Source of the DNA: JACKIC01 sp964543795
GTDB taxonomy: Bacteria > Planctomycetota > UBA1135 > UBA2386
Assembly: GCA_964543795.1 (NCBI GenBank)
Contig: CAZIZN010000005.1
Coordinates: forward strand, 178,970 to 242,969
DNA length: 64,000 nt
Reading direction: 5' to 3'
Every line of letters starts with the position of its first letter. The first letter of the stretch is position 1. A program made the translations under genes and the position numbers. Shown piece by piece: positions 42,174 through 50,751 of the stretch. Under the pieces are notes generated by a model. That model ran no database searches, was not told where the DNA came from, and was given only the letters and a program-made list of their open reading frames with translations.

Positions 42174-44330
42174 ATGCACCATCGCCTGCTGTCGTTCGCG
42201 CTCGCTGCGTCGTCCACCCTCTCCATCGCGCTCGCCCAGGCGACCGCGACCGCACCGCCGCCCGCCGCGACGCTGGGGCTCGCCGACCACATTCCCTGGC
42301 TCACCGACGGCCAGGAGTTCCACGAACGCGACCCACGGCCGCTCGTGGTGACCGTCGACCGGCTCGCGCTGATCGACGAGGCCTGCGCGAAGGCGAAGGC
42401 CGAAGGCAAGCTCGTGCTCTGGTACGTGCACCGCATCCAGGAGAAGACGCTCGGCGGCCGGCAGATGTACCGCGCGCCGGTGCTCGACGTCTACGCGCGG
42501 CAGGTGCTGTTCGCCGACCCCGACGTCGCCGAACTCGTGACGCACGCGTTCGTGCCGGTGCGCTGCGTGATGGACCAGGCGCTCAGCGACCGCTTCGGGC
42601 TCCGACCGCTGGCGTTCGTCGAGCCCGCCGTCGTGTGGCTCGACGGCGACGGCAAGGTGGTGCACTTCGTCGAACGCATCCGCACGTTCCACGGCCAGTG
42701 GTTCGCGGACCTCTGCGTGCGCGTGCTCGACCGCTTCGCGCCGCCGCGCGCCGGCGCGACGGTCGACGAACTGCGGGGGCGCGGACTCTGGCGCGAGGCG
42801 TTGGCGCTGGCGCTCAAGGCCGCGGCCAAGTCCCCGGCCGACTGGCTGGCGATCGCGCGGCTGCAGCGGCTGCTGCGCATGCCCGACGCGGCGCTCGCGA
42901 GCGTGGCCAAGGCGGCGGCGTCGGCCGCGACTCCGACTGGCGCCGAGGAGAGCGGGCGCCGGCGGCGGCCGAACGCCGAGCAGCAGCGCTTGCTCGGCGA
43001 CGTCGCCGCCGAACACGGACTGATCCTGGCGGCGAGCGGGCGTCCGCTCGACGCGCAGCCGTTGCTCGAGGACGCGTGGCGCTCGGGCAGCGCGCGCGCC
43101 GCCGAGGCCGGGTACTGGTACGCGTGCAACGCGCTGCGCCTCGGCGACGAGGTCGGGGCGATGCGGCGCTTCGCGCTCGTGGCGCAGAAGTTCCCCGACA
43201 CGCTGTTCGGCCGCCGCGCGCGTGCGAACACCACGCTGGGCCCCGACGACCGGCCGCTCGGCGCCGCGTTCACGGGCTTCGAGGCGATCGCCTGGCCGCC
43301 GGACTCGGCCTACGCGGGGCTGCCGAAGGACACGACGTGGCAGGGCGACCGCCTGACGCCCGCGGCGATGGCGCGCGGCGCGGTCGAGTTCCTGCTGGCA
43401 CAGCAGCGCGACGACGGCGGCTTCACCGACGCCCGCTACGCCTACTGGCCGAGCAGCGAGATCACGCCGAACGTCTGGGTGGCGATCTCGTCGATCGCGA
43501 TGACGGCGCTCTACGAGCACCGCGCGGCGCACCCCGACCTGCACGAGCGCATCGACCGGGCGCTGGCGCGCGGCGAAGCGTTCGTGCTCGATCCCAAGCG
43601 CCTCAACCGCGGCGCCAACGAGGACTGCTACTCGGACGCCTACAGACTCATGTACCTGGCGCGGCGCACGAGCGACAGCGACGGCGCGGTGCGCGAGCGG
43701 CTCGTGGCACAGATGAACGAGATCGTGCAGGCCGCCGCACGGCGGCAGAAGCCGGGCGGCTTCTGGGCCCACGAGTACGAGAACGCGTTCGCGACCGGCG
43801 CGGTGCTGCAGGAGGTGCTCGCCGCGAAGGCCGCGGGGGCCTCGGTGCCGACCGAGGTCACCGACAAGGCCGCCGCGGCGCTGCTGAGCGCGCGCTTCCA
43901 GAACGGCACCTTCGTCTACGGCGGCGCCGCGGGCGCGCGCCAGCCGACCGGTCTCAAGGACTCCGCCGGGCGCATGCCGGTCTGCGAGGGCGCGCTGCTG
44001 CAGCTCGGCCGCAGCGATCTCGACAAGGTGCGCTTCGCGCTGCAGAACTTCTGGGACCACATGCAGAACCTCGAGGGCGTGCGCCGCAACGACTTCCACA
44101 GCGACGGCGAACTCGGCGGCTTCTTCTTCTTCCACTCGGTGTTCCACGCCAGCGAGGTGGTGAAGCTGCTGCCGGAGGAGGAGCGCGCCGCGCACTGGCA
44201 GCGCTTCGTCGCGCTGCTGCAGCAGATCCCCGAGTTCGACGGCAGCTTCCTCGACAGCCACGAGCTCGGCCGCAGCTACGGCACGGCGATGGCGTTGCTC
44301 ACCCTGCGCAACGCCACGCGCGCCGAATGA
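42174..44330 (+). CDS. Exported thioredoxin-like and alpha/alpha-toroid (terpene-cyclase-like) protein
   Basis: A 718-residue protein with signal MHHRLLSFALAASSTLSIALAQ after a GAGGAG ribosome site. Residues ~60-180 look like a thioredoxin-fold domain (KAKAEGKLVLWYVHR, VVWLDGDGKVVHFVER) without a CxxC pair. Residues ~220-390 are helical and TPR-like. Residues ~400-718 contain FLLAQQRDDGGF, a QW-like motif, then GQ-rich helices of the prenyltransferase/squalene-cyclase toroid type (VLDPKRLNRGANEDCYSDAY). The combination is seen in planctomycete exported proteins; no reaction is known. Confidence 0.72.
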   Translation: MHHRLLSFALAASSTLSIALAQATATAPPPAATLGLADHIPWLTDGQEFHERDPRPLVVTVDRLALIDEACAKAKAEGKLVLWYVHRIQEKTLGGRQMYRAPVLDVYARQVLFADPDVAELVTHAFVPVRCVMDQALSDRFGLRPLAFVEPAVVWLDGDGKVVHFVERIRTFHGQWFADLCVRVLDRFAPPRAGATVDELRGRGLWREALALALKAAAKSPADWLAIARLQRLLRMPDAALASVAKAAASAATPTGAEESGRRRRPNAEQQRLLGDVAAEHGLILAASGRPLDAQPLLEDAWRSGSARAAEAGYWYACNALRLGDEVGAMRRFALVAQKFPDTLFGRRARANTTLGPDDRPLGAAFTGFEAIAWPPDSAYAGLPKDTTWQGDRLTPAAMARGAVEFLLAQQRDDGGFTDARYAYWPSSEITPNVWVAISSIAMTALYEHRAAHPDLHERIDRALARGEAFVLDPKRLNRGANEDCYSDAYRLMYLARRTSDSDGAVRERLVAQMNEIVQAAARRQKPGGFWAHEYENAFATGAVLQEVLAAKAAGASVPTEVTDKAAAALLSARFQNGTFVYGGAAGARQPTGLKDSAGRMPVCEGALLQLGRSDLDKVRFALQNFWDHMQNLEGVRRNDFHSDGELGGFFFFHSVFHASEVVKLLPEEERAAHWQRFVALLQQIPEFDGSFLDSHELGRSYGTAMALLTLRNATRAE

Positions 44331-44339
44331 CGTCGACGC

Positions 44340-45587
44340 CTACAGCGGGAACGCGCCCTCGTTGACGCCGCGTCCTTCGAGGGCGAGCACCTCGCCGAGC
44401 TGCTCCTTCTGCTGCGGCGTGACCTGCGCGTAGACGTCGGTGATCAACGTCTCGTCGGCGGGCGGGCCGTTGGCCTCGGCGGCGGCGATCGCGTCGTTGA
44501 CGCGTCGGGCGATGTCCTCCTTGAACGTCGCCTCCTTGGCGTCGTCCCACAGGCCGCGCGCGACGAGGTACTTGCGGAACCGGTCGACCGGGTCCTTCTT
44601 CTCCCACGCCTTGACCTCGGCCTCGTCGCGGTACTTCGTCGGATCGTCGCTCGAGCTGTGGCCCAGCCGCCGGTAGGTGACGGCTTCGACGAACGTCGGG
44701 CCGTCGCCGGCGCGTGCGCGATCGGCCGCGGCCTTGGTCACCGAATAGACCGCGAGCACGTCGTTGCCGTCGACGCGCACGTAGGGCATGCCGTAGGCCT
44801 TGCCCTTCTGCGCGATCGTCTCCGACGCGCTCTGCTTGCTGATCGGCACCGAGATCGCCCACTGGTTGTTCTGGCAGAACAGCACGCACGGGCTCCGGTA
44901 GACCGCGGCGAAGTTCATGCCGCAGTGGAAGTCGTTGGCGCTGGTCGCGCCGTCGCCCATGTAGCCGAGCACCACGACGTCGTCGCCGCGCAGGCGCGCC
45001 GCCATCGCCGCGCCGACCGCGTGGCTGATCTGCGTGCCGATGACCGACGACATGCCGTAGTAGTTGCCTTCCTTGAAGGTGTAGTGGCACGGCATCTGGC
45101 GGCCCTTGCAGCGATCGGCGCCGTTGCCGATCAGCTGGTTGATCGCCTCGGTGAGCGACAGACCGCGCATCATCGCCGCGGCACCCTCGCGCAGCGCCGG
45201 GAAGATCCAGTCGCGCGCTTCGAGCGCGGCGACCGAACCGACGGTGGCGGCTTCCTGGCCGAGGATCGGCCCGTAGAAACCGATGCGTCCCTGCCGCTGC
45301 AGCATCAGCATGCGCCGGTCGAACTCGCGCACCTGCACCATCTGTTCGTAGAGGAACAGCAGCGTCGCGGTCGGCAGGTTCGGGTCCCTGCCCTTCGCGA
45401 CGCTGCCGTCCTCCTCGAGCAGGCGCACGAGGCCCTGCGAGGGCGGCCGCGCCGTTGCGGGCGCGGGGGCACGCTTCGCGGCAGGCTTCACCCTCGTAGC
45501 GGGCGCGTTCCTGCCGGCGGACTTCGCGGCGGTCTTGCCGGCGGGCCGCCGGGCCTTGGTCTTCTTCGCGGACTTCGCAGGGGTCAT
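44340..45587 (-). CDS. 2-oxoacid dehydrogenase E1 alpha subunit, copy 1, with basic N-terminal tail
   Basis: A 415-residue thiamine-diphosphate enzyme subunit of the pyruvate or branched-chain 2-oxoacid dehydrogenase E1 family. Residues 1-~45 are a Lys/Ala/Pro-rich, histone-H1-like tail (KSAKKTKARRPAGKTAAK). The catalytic part has GQEAATVGSVAAL, the TDP motif GDGATSANDFHCGMNFA, NNQWAISVP and RRLGHSSSDDPTKY (phosphorylation-loop region). It is the last gene of the cluster, 11 bp after the E2 stop. A second E1 alpha lies at 48464-49576. PDH versus branched-chain specificity is unresolved. Confidence 0.93.
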   Translation of the reverse strand: MTPAKSAKKTKARRPAGKTAAKSAGRNAPATRVKPAAKRAPAPATARPPSQGLVRLLEEDGSVAKGRDPNLPTATLLFLYEQMVQVREFDRRMLMLQRQGRIGFYGPILGQEAATVGSVAALEARDWIFPALREGAAAMMRGLSLTEAINQLIGNGADRCKGRQMPCHYTFKEGNYYGMSSVIGTQISHAVGAAMAARLRGDDVVVLGYMGDGATSANDFHCGMNFAAVYRSPCVLFCQNNQWAISVPISKQSASETIAQKGKAYGMPYVRVDGNDVLAVYSVTKAAADRARAGDGPTFVEAVTYRRLGHSSSDDPTKYRDEAEVKAWEKKDPVDRFRKYLVARGLWDDAKEATFKEDIARRVNDAIAAAEANGPPADETLITDVYAQVTPQQKEQLGEVLALEGRGVNEGAFPL

Positions 45588-45598
45588 CGCGCGCGGCC

Positions 45599-46939
45599 TC
45601 ACGCCAGCAACAGGCGGTAGGGCTGCTCGAGACAGTCCTTGATCACGTTCATCCACCGCGCGCCCGTGGCGCCGTCGACGAGGCGGTGGTCGATCGAGAC
45701 CGACAAGTACATCTTCTTGCCGACGACGACCTGGCCGTCGCGCACGACGGGCGTGTCCTTGATCGCGTGCACGCCGAGGATCGCGACCTCGGGGAAGTTG
45801 ATGACGGGCGTCGCGAACAGGCCGCCGATGTTGCCGGCGTTGGTGATCGTGAAGGTGCCGCCCGTTAGGTCGTCGACCGTCACCTTGCCGTCGCGCGTGC
45901 GCGCCGCGAGGTCCTGGATGTCCTTGGCGAGGTCGCCGATCGACTTGCGGTCGACGTCCTTGATCACCGGCACGATCAGGCCGTTGTCGGTGTCGGTCGC
46001 GATGCCGAAGTTGAAGTACTTCTTCACGACGAACTCGTTGGTCACCTCGTCGAGCGACGCGTTCATCGTCGGGAACTGGCGCATCGCGACGACGATGGCC
46101 TTCATGATGAACGGCAGGTAGGTCACGTTGACGCCGGTGTCGGCGAAGGCCTTCTTCGCGTCGCCGCGGATCTTCGCCAGTTCGGTGACGTCGATGTCGT
46201 CGACGTAGGTGAAGTGGGTCGCGGTGTACTTCGACCGCGTCATCGCCTCGGCGATCTTGCGGCGCAGGCCGCGGAACGGGATGCGTTCCTCGGTGCGGCC
46301 CGCGGGCGGCGGGGCGATCGCGATCGGTGCGAAGCGGGGGGCGCCGGTGCCGGCGCCGACGGCCGGCGCTGCGGCGGGGCGGCCGCCGGCGGCGGCGAGG
46401 TCGTCGTTGGTGATGCGGCCGCGCGGTCCGGTCGGGGCGATCGCGTGCAGGTCGATGCCGAGTTCGCGGGCGCGGCGGCGCGTGGCCGGCGCGGCGAGCA
46501 CCTTGCCGGGGCTCGACTGCACGAACGCGGCGGCGGGAGCGGGAGTCGGCGCGGGCCTGGCCGCGGGTGCGGGGATGGTCACGGCCGCGGGCGCGGCGGC
46601 CGGCTTCGCCGCCGGGGCCGCGGGGGCCGGGGCAGCCGGCTTCGGTGCCGCAGGGGCCGGGGCATCGGCCGCGGGCGCCGGTGCCGCGCCGCCGGCCGCG
46701 CCGGCGTCGATCACCGCGATGACGCTGCCGACCGGCACCACGTCGCCCTCCTTGCAGCGCAGTTCGGCGATGACGCCGGCGTAGGGCACCGTGATCGTCA
46801 CGGTCGCCTTGTCCGTCATCACCTCGACGAACTCGTCCTCTTCCTTGACCGTCTGGCCGGCCTTGACTTTCCAGCTGACGATCTCGCCCTCGGCGATGCC
46901 TTCACCGATGTCGGGGAGCTTGAATTCCTTCTTGGCCAT
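45599..46939 (-). CDS. 2-oxoacid dehydrogenase E2 (dihydrolipoamide acyltransferase)
   Basis: A 446-residue protein. One lipoyl domain (1-~80) has lipoyl-Lys44 in EVMTDKATVTI. An Ala/Pro linker (~82-150) follows, then the peripheral subunit-binding domain (~155-190, RRRARELGIDLHAI), a second linker and the catalytic domain (~220-446). The catalytic domain has the active-site HxxxD in SIDHRLVDGATG (His418, Asp422). It transfers acyl groups from E1 to CoA and forms the complex core. It is located between E1 beta and E1 alpha-1 on the same strand. Confidence 0.95.
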   Translation of the reverse strand: MAKKEFKLPDIGEGIAEGEIVSWKVKAGQTVKEEDEFVEVMTDKATVTITVPYAGVIAELRCKEGDVVPVGSVIAVIDAGAAGGAAPAPAADAPAPAAPKPAAPAPAAPAAKPAAAPAAVTIPAPAARPAPTPAPAAAFVQSSPGKVLAAPATRRRARELGIDLHAIAPTGPRGRITNDDLAAAGGRPAAAPAVGAGTGAPRFAPIAIAPPPAGRTEERIPFRGLRRKIAEAMTRSKYTATHFTYVDDIDVTELAKIRGDAKKAFADTGVNVTYLPFIMKAIVVAMRQFPTMNASLDEVTNEFVVKKYFNFGIATDTDNGLIVPVIKDVDRKSIGDLAKDIQDLAARTRDGKVTVDDLTGGTFTITNAGNIGGLFATPVINFPEVAILGVHAIKDTPVVRDGQVVVGKKMYLSVSIDHRLVDGATGARWMNVIKDCLEQPYRLLLA

Positions 46940-46981
46940 GTGCGTGGATCCTCGGGTTGTGCGGGTTGACGGTGAGCGGGC

Positions 46982-47998
46982 TCACCACACGAAGGTCTTC
47001 TCGATGCCGGCGAGCACTCGCTTCTGGTCCGGCATGTAGAGATGTTCGAGCGTGTAGGGGAACGGAGTGTCGAAGCCGGCGACGCGCACGACCGGGCCTT
47101 CGAGGTACTCGATGCACTTCTCGGCGACGATCGCCGACAGCTCGGCGCCGTAGCCGCAGGTCTTGGGCGCCTCGTAGACGACGACGCAGCGGCCGGTCTT
47201 CTTCACCGACTCGACGACCGCGGCTTCGTCGAGCGGCACGAGCGTGCGCAGGTCGACGATCTCGACGCTGCGGCCCATTGCCTCGGCCTCCTTGGCGGCC
47301 TGTTCGCAGACCGGCACCATCGCGCCGTAGCAGAGGATCGTCACGTCCGTGCCCTGGCGCGCGATGCGCGCCTTGCCGAGCGGCACGACGTGCTCGCCGA
47401 TCGGCACCTCGCCCTTGGCGTGGCGGTAGAGCGCCTTCGGCTCGAGGAACATGACCGGGTCCTCGTCGCGGATCGAAGCGATCAGCAGGCCCTTGGCGTC
47501 GGCCGGCGTGCTCGGGATCACGACCTTGAGGCCCGGCGTGTGGCAGAAGTAGGCCTCGCTCGACTGGCTGTGGTAATGCCCGCCGCGGATGCCGCCGCCG
47601 TAGGGCGAACGGATCACCATCGGGCACGTGTACTCGCCGCCGCTGCGGTAGCGCATCTTCGCCGCTTCGCTCACGATCTGGTCGAACGCGGGGTAGATGA
47701 AGTCGAGGAACTGGATCTCGGCGACCGGTCGCATGCCGTAGACGGCCATGCCGACGCCGGTGCCGATGATGCCGCACTCGGACAACGGCGAGTCGAAGCA
47801 GCGCTGTTCGCCGAACTCCTCCTGCAGGCCCGCCGTGGCGCCGAACACGCCGCCCTTCTTGCCGACGTCCTCGCCGAAGACGACCACGCGGTCGTCGTTG
47901 CGCATCTCGACGCGCATCGCGTCCGTGATCGCCTCGAGCAGCGTCATCACCTTGGTGCCGGCGGCGGCCTTCACGTTCTTGGTCTCGGTTGCACTCAT
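46982..47998 (-). CDS. 2-oxoacid dehydrogenase E1 beta subunit
   Basis: A 338-residue transketolase-like subunit. The N-terminal part has VMTLLEAITDAMRVEM and VFGEDVGKKGGVFGAT. The conserved RSPYGGGIRGGHYHSQSSEA contains the catalytic His pair, and the C-terminal domain has IVDLRTLVPLDEAAV and GFDTPFPYTLE. The HSQS and PYGGG motifs resemble branched-chain/PDH E1 beta. It is the only E1 beta in the window and must serve both E1 alpha copies or one of them. It is 42 bp upstream of E2. Confidence 0.95.
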   Translation of the reverse strand: MSATETKNVKAAAGTKVMTLLEAITDAMRVEMRNDDRVVVFGEDVGKKGGVFGATAGLQEEFGEQRCFDSPLSECGIIGTGVGMAVYGMRPVAEIQFLDFIYPAFDQIVSEAAKMRYRSGGEYTCPMVIRSPYGGGIRGGHYHSQSSEAYFCHTPGLKVVIPSTPADAKGLLIASIRDEDPVMFLEPKALYRHAKGEVPIGEHVVPLGKARIARQGTDVTILCYGAMVPVCEQAAKEAEAMGRSVEIVDLRTLVPLDEAAVVESVKKTGRCVVVYEAPKTCGYGAELSAIVAEKCIEYLEGPVVRVAGFDTPFPYTLEHLYMPDQKRVLAGIEKTFVW

Positions 47999-48092
47999 GG
48001 CAGTTCTCGTCGTGCGTTGCCGCGGTCAGAAGACCCGCGGTGGGCTGGAGGTCAGGTTCTTCAGGGTGTCCGCGGTGCAGCAGGCCGGGGTT

Positions 48093-48418
48093 GGCCTCGC
48101 GGCGCTGCAGCGGGCTGGTTGGTTTGATTTGTCGTCGTCCGCTACCCGCGTTGCAGCGTGTCGAGGTCGCAAGGCCTCGCGGCGCTGCAGCGGGCTGGTT
48201 GGTTTGATTTGTCGTCGTCCGCTACCCNNNNNNNNNNNNNNNNNNNNNNNNNNNNNNNNNNNNNNNNNNNNNNNNNNNNNNNNNNNNNNNNNNNNNNNNN
48301 NNNNNNNNNNNNNNNNNNNNNNNNNNNGCGTTGCAGCGTGTCGAGGTCGCAAGGCCTCGCGGCGCTGCAGCGGGCTGGATGGTTGGTTTCGTCGTTGTCC
48401 GCTACCCGCGTTGCAGCG
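48093..48418. repeat. 80 bp tandem repeat array interrupted by an assembly gap
   Basis: One full unit (48148-48227) starts GCGTTGCAGCGTGTCGAGG and ends GTCGTCCGCTACCC. A 55 bp partial unit precedes it at 48093-48147. After 100 Ns another full unit occurs at 48328-48407 with a few changes (GGATGGTTGGTTTCGTCGTTG). The true copy number is unknown because the gap falls inside the array. The units have open frames on both strands but no ribosome site or recognisable protein, so I do not call a gene here. The whole 48000-48463 interval otherwise holds nothing I can support. Confidence 0.85.
48228..48327. other. Scaffold gap (100 Ns)
   Basis: Exactly 100 ambiguous bases, the usual placeholder for a gap of unknown size. 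It is flanked by copies of the same 80 bp repeat, which is probably why the assembly broke here. Confidence 0.98.
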
Positions 48419-48431
48419 CCGCCCAGCAAAG

Positions 48432-48470
48432 GCTCTGAGCCGCGCCGCCGCAGGCGGCGCGTCTCAGAGC
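48432..48470 (-). terminator. GC-rich hairpin at the 3' end of E1 alpha copy 2
   Basis: GCTCTGAG at 48432-48439 pairs with CTCAGAGC at 48463-48470. The inner GC arms CGCGCCGCC and GGCGGCGCG surround a short loop. The TGA stop of the E1 alpha gene lies in the right arm. On the minus strand the hairpin is followed by CCTTTGC, so the T-run is weak; attenuation or RNA protection is as likely as full termination. Confidence 0.6.
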
Positions 48471-49576
48471 GGGAAGTGGCCGACTGCGGCGCCGACGCCG
48501 CCCTTTGCCATCAGGTCGTGGAGTTCCTGCCGCTGCTCCTTGAGCTGCGGCGTGAGGTTCATGAAGACGTCGTCGAAGAGCGTGTCCGGAGCCGGGTTCG
48601 GCACCGCCTCCGCGGCCTTGACCGCGGCGGCGATCTCGGCCTTGGCGGTCTCGACGCATTCCTGCTCGAAGGCTTCGTTCCAGAGCTTCTTGTGCTCGAG
48701 GTAGCGCTGGAAGCGCGCGATCGGGTCCTTCTTCTTCCAGGCCTCGAACTCCTTCGCGTCGCGGTAGCGCGCGGCGTCGTCGGAGCTGCTGTGCGACGCG
48801 ATGCGGTAGGTCACCGTCTCGACGAAGGTCGGGCCGTCGCCGCGGCGCGCGCGCTCGACCGCCTCCTTGCAGACGCGGTAGACGGCGAGGATGTCGTTGC
48901 CGTCGACGCGCACGCCCGGCATGCCGTAGGCGTCGGCCTTGATCGCCATCGATTCGCTCGCGGTCTGCTTCGCGCTGGGCACCGAGATCGCCCAGCCGTT
49001 GTTCTCGCAGACGAAGACGACGGGCGCCTTGTAGACGCCCGCGAAGTTGAGCCCGGTGTGGAAGTCGTTGCTGCTGGTGCCGCCGTCGCCGCAGAACGTC
49101 ATGAACACCGTGTCCTCGCCGCGGATGCGCGCGGCCATGCCGGCACCCGCCGCCTGCGTGAGCTGCGTGCCGATCGGCGAACTGATCGAGACGAAGTTCG
49201 CCTCGCGGAAGCTGTAGTGCACCGGCATCTGCCGGCCCTTGCTGGTGTCGCCCGCGTTGCCGAACCACTCGCAGACGATCTTCTGGAGGGCCACGCCGCG
49301 CAGCAGCAGGATGCCGGGCTGGCGGTAGGCCGGGAACAGCCAGTCGCTGTCCTTGAGCGCGTAGGCGGCACCCAGGTGCGAGGCCTCCTGGCCGGTCGAC
49401 TGCAGGTAGAAGCCGATGCGGCCCTGCCGCTGCAGCGCCAGGCCGCGGTCGTCGAGTTGCCGCGTCGCGACCATCAGCCGGTAGAGCCTCTTGAGTTCGT
49501 CGGGCGGCAGGTTGGGGTCCTTGCCCTTCTGGGCCTTGCCGTCCTTGTCGAGGATCGTGACGAGTTCGAGGGTCAT
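48464..49576 (-). CDS. 2-oxoacid dehydrogenase E1 alpha subunit, copy 2
   Basis: A 370-residue E1 alpha of normal length without the basic tail of copy 1. It has GQEASHLGAAYAL, the TDP motif CGDGGTSSNDFHTGLNFA, NNGWAISVPSAKQTASES and RIASHSSSDDAARY. It is about as similar to copy 1 as to branched-chain-type E1 alphas. The ATG overlaps the lipA stop by 4 bp, so it is the second gene of the operon. A strong hairpin and the 80 bp repeat array separate it from E1 beta. Confidence 0.94.
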   Translation of the reverse strand: MTLELVTILDKDGKAQKGKDPNLPPDELKRLYRLMVATRQLDDRGLALQRQGRIGFYLQSTGQEASHLGAAYALKDSDWLFPAYRQPGILLLRGVALQKIVCEWFGNAGDTSKGRQMPVHYSFREANFVSISSPIGTQLTQAAGAGMAARIRGEDTVFMTFCGDGGTSSNDFHTGLNFAGVYKAPVVFVCENNGWAISVPSAKQTASESMAIKADAYGMPGVRVDGNDILAVYRVCKEAVERARRGDGPTFVETVTYRIASHSSSDDAARYRDAKEFEAWKKKDPIARFQRYLEHKKLWNEAFEQECVETAKAEIAAAVKAAEAVPNPAPDTLFDDVFMNLTPQLKEQRQELHDLMAKGGVGAAVGHFPL

Positions 49577-50535
49577 GGTTGGATCGGTTCCGTGGCGGCG
49601 CGCGCCGCGTCGAGCGAGCGGCGCTGCCGCAGCATGCCGGCGATGTAGTACTCCGCGGCCTTGTAGCTCGACCGCACGAGCGGCCCGCTGGCGACGTAGA
49701 GGAAGCCCTTCTTGAGCGCGCGCTGCTCGAGCGCGGCGAAGCGCGCCGGCGTCACGTGCTCGCGAACGGGCAGATGCTTGAGCGTCGGCCGCAGGTACTG
49801 GCCGAAGGTGACGACGTCGACGCCGAACTCGCGCAGGTCGTCCATCGCCTGTTCGACCTCGCGGTCGGACTCGCCGAGCCCGAGCATCAGCGACGACTTG
49901 GTGACGATGTCCGGGGCCAGGCGCTTGGCCGTGCGCAGCGTTTCGAGCGAACGCACGTAGCCGCAGCGGTGGTCGCGCACGCGCGGCGTGAGACGCAGCA
50001 CGGTCTCGAGGTTGTGCGCGTAGACGTCGGGCTTGCCCGCGAGCACCGCGCCGATCATCTGCTCGCTCGTCGCCTGCTCGGTGGCGAGCCAGTCGCCGAC
50101 GAGCGCTTCGACGAGCATCTCGGGCCGGCGGCGCTTGATCGCGGCGATCGTGCGCGCGACGTGACCGGCGCCGCCGTCGGGCAGATCGTCGCGGTCGACC
50201 ATCGTCAGCACGACGTACTTGAGGCCCATCGCCTCGCAGGACTCGGCGACCTTCTCGGGTTCGTCCGGGTCGACCGGGTTGCCCTGGCTGTGCGTCTTGA
50301 CGGCGCAGAACCGGCAGCCGCGCGTGCAGGTGTCGCCGAGCACCATGAACGTCGCCGTGCCGCCGGCCCAGCACTCGCCCATGTTCGGACAGCGCGCCTC
50401 CTCGCAGACCGTGTGCAGGTTGCGGTCCCGCAGCGTGCGCTCGAGGCCGGCCACGGTCTCGCCCGCGGGGATCGGCACCTTGAGCCAGTGCGGCTTCGGG
50501 CCGGGCGTGATGCGCTGGTTGTGGATCGAGGACAT
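49573..50535 (-). CDS. lipA: Lipoyl synthase
   Basis: A 320-residue radical-SAM enzyme that inserts two sulfurs into octanoyl groups on lipoyl domains. The auxiliary cluster cysteines are in CEEARCPNMGEC (44, 49, 55), the radical-SAM cluster CTRGCRFC (70, 74, 77), and the C-terminal RSSYKAAEY supplies the conserved Ser. It is the promoter-proximal gene of the 2-oxoacid dehydrogenase cluster, which makes functional sense because E2 needs lipoylation. It is divergent from menA. Confidence 0.96.
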   Translation of the reverse strand: MSSIHNQRITPGPKPHWLKVPIPAGETVAGLERTLRDRNLHTVCEEARCPNMGECWAGGTATFMVLGDTCTRGCRFCAVKTHSQGNPVDPDEPEKVAESCEAMGLKYVVLTMVDRDDLPDGGAGHVARTIAAIKRRRPEMLVEALVGDWLATEQATSEQMIGAVLAGKPDVYAHNLETVLRLTPRVRDHRCGYVRSLETLRTAKRLAPDIVTKSSLMLGLGESDREVEQAMDDLREFGVDVVTFGQYLRPTLKHLPVREHVTPARFAALEQRALKKGFLYVASGPLVRSSYKAAEYYIAGMLRQRRSLDAARAATEPIQP

Positions 50536-50618
50536 GCGGAACGGCCCGGCCGCCGGCGCGGGCGGGGCGGCGAACGAGGCGGCGGAAGATAGGTAGGGAG
50601 GGCCGTGGATGCCAATTA

Positions 50619-50634
50619 GATACCGACCAGTATC
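50619..50634. promoter_or_regulatory. Operator-like dyad in the lipA-menA divergent region
   Basis: GATAC and GTATC flank the 6 bp centre CGACCA, forming a dyad reminiscent of TetR-family operators. It lies 84 bp from the lipA start and 118 bp from the menA start in an AT-richer patch (GCCAATTAGATACC). No TetR gene is in the window, so the binding protein is unknown. Confidence 0.35.
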
Positions 50635-50751
50635 CATGCTCCTGGCGGGTGCTGGCCGGCCTCGCCGGGGGCCGGGCGCCCGGGGTCCCGTGCTGCCTTC
50701 GGCCACCTTCCCCGGCGGCGCGGCGGTGTTCTGCTCTTGCGGCGGTCGCGC

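Noticed and set aside
42174..44330. Squalene-hopene cyclase
   Set aside because: The protein is exported, lacks the DxDD catalytic motif, and has an N-terminal thioredoxin-like part; only the toroid fold is similar.
48158..48463. Open frames crossing the Ns
   Set aside because: They exist only because Ns translate as unknown residues and because the 80 bp repeat lacks stops; no start signal or domain.
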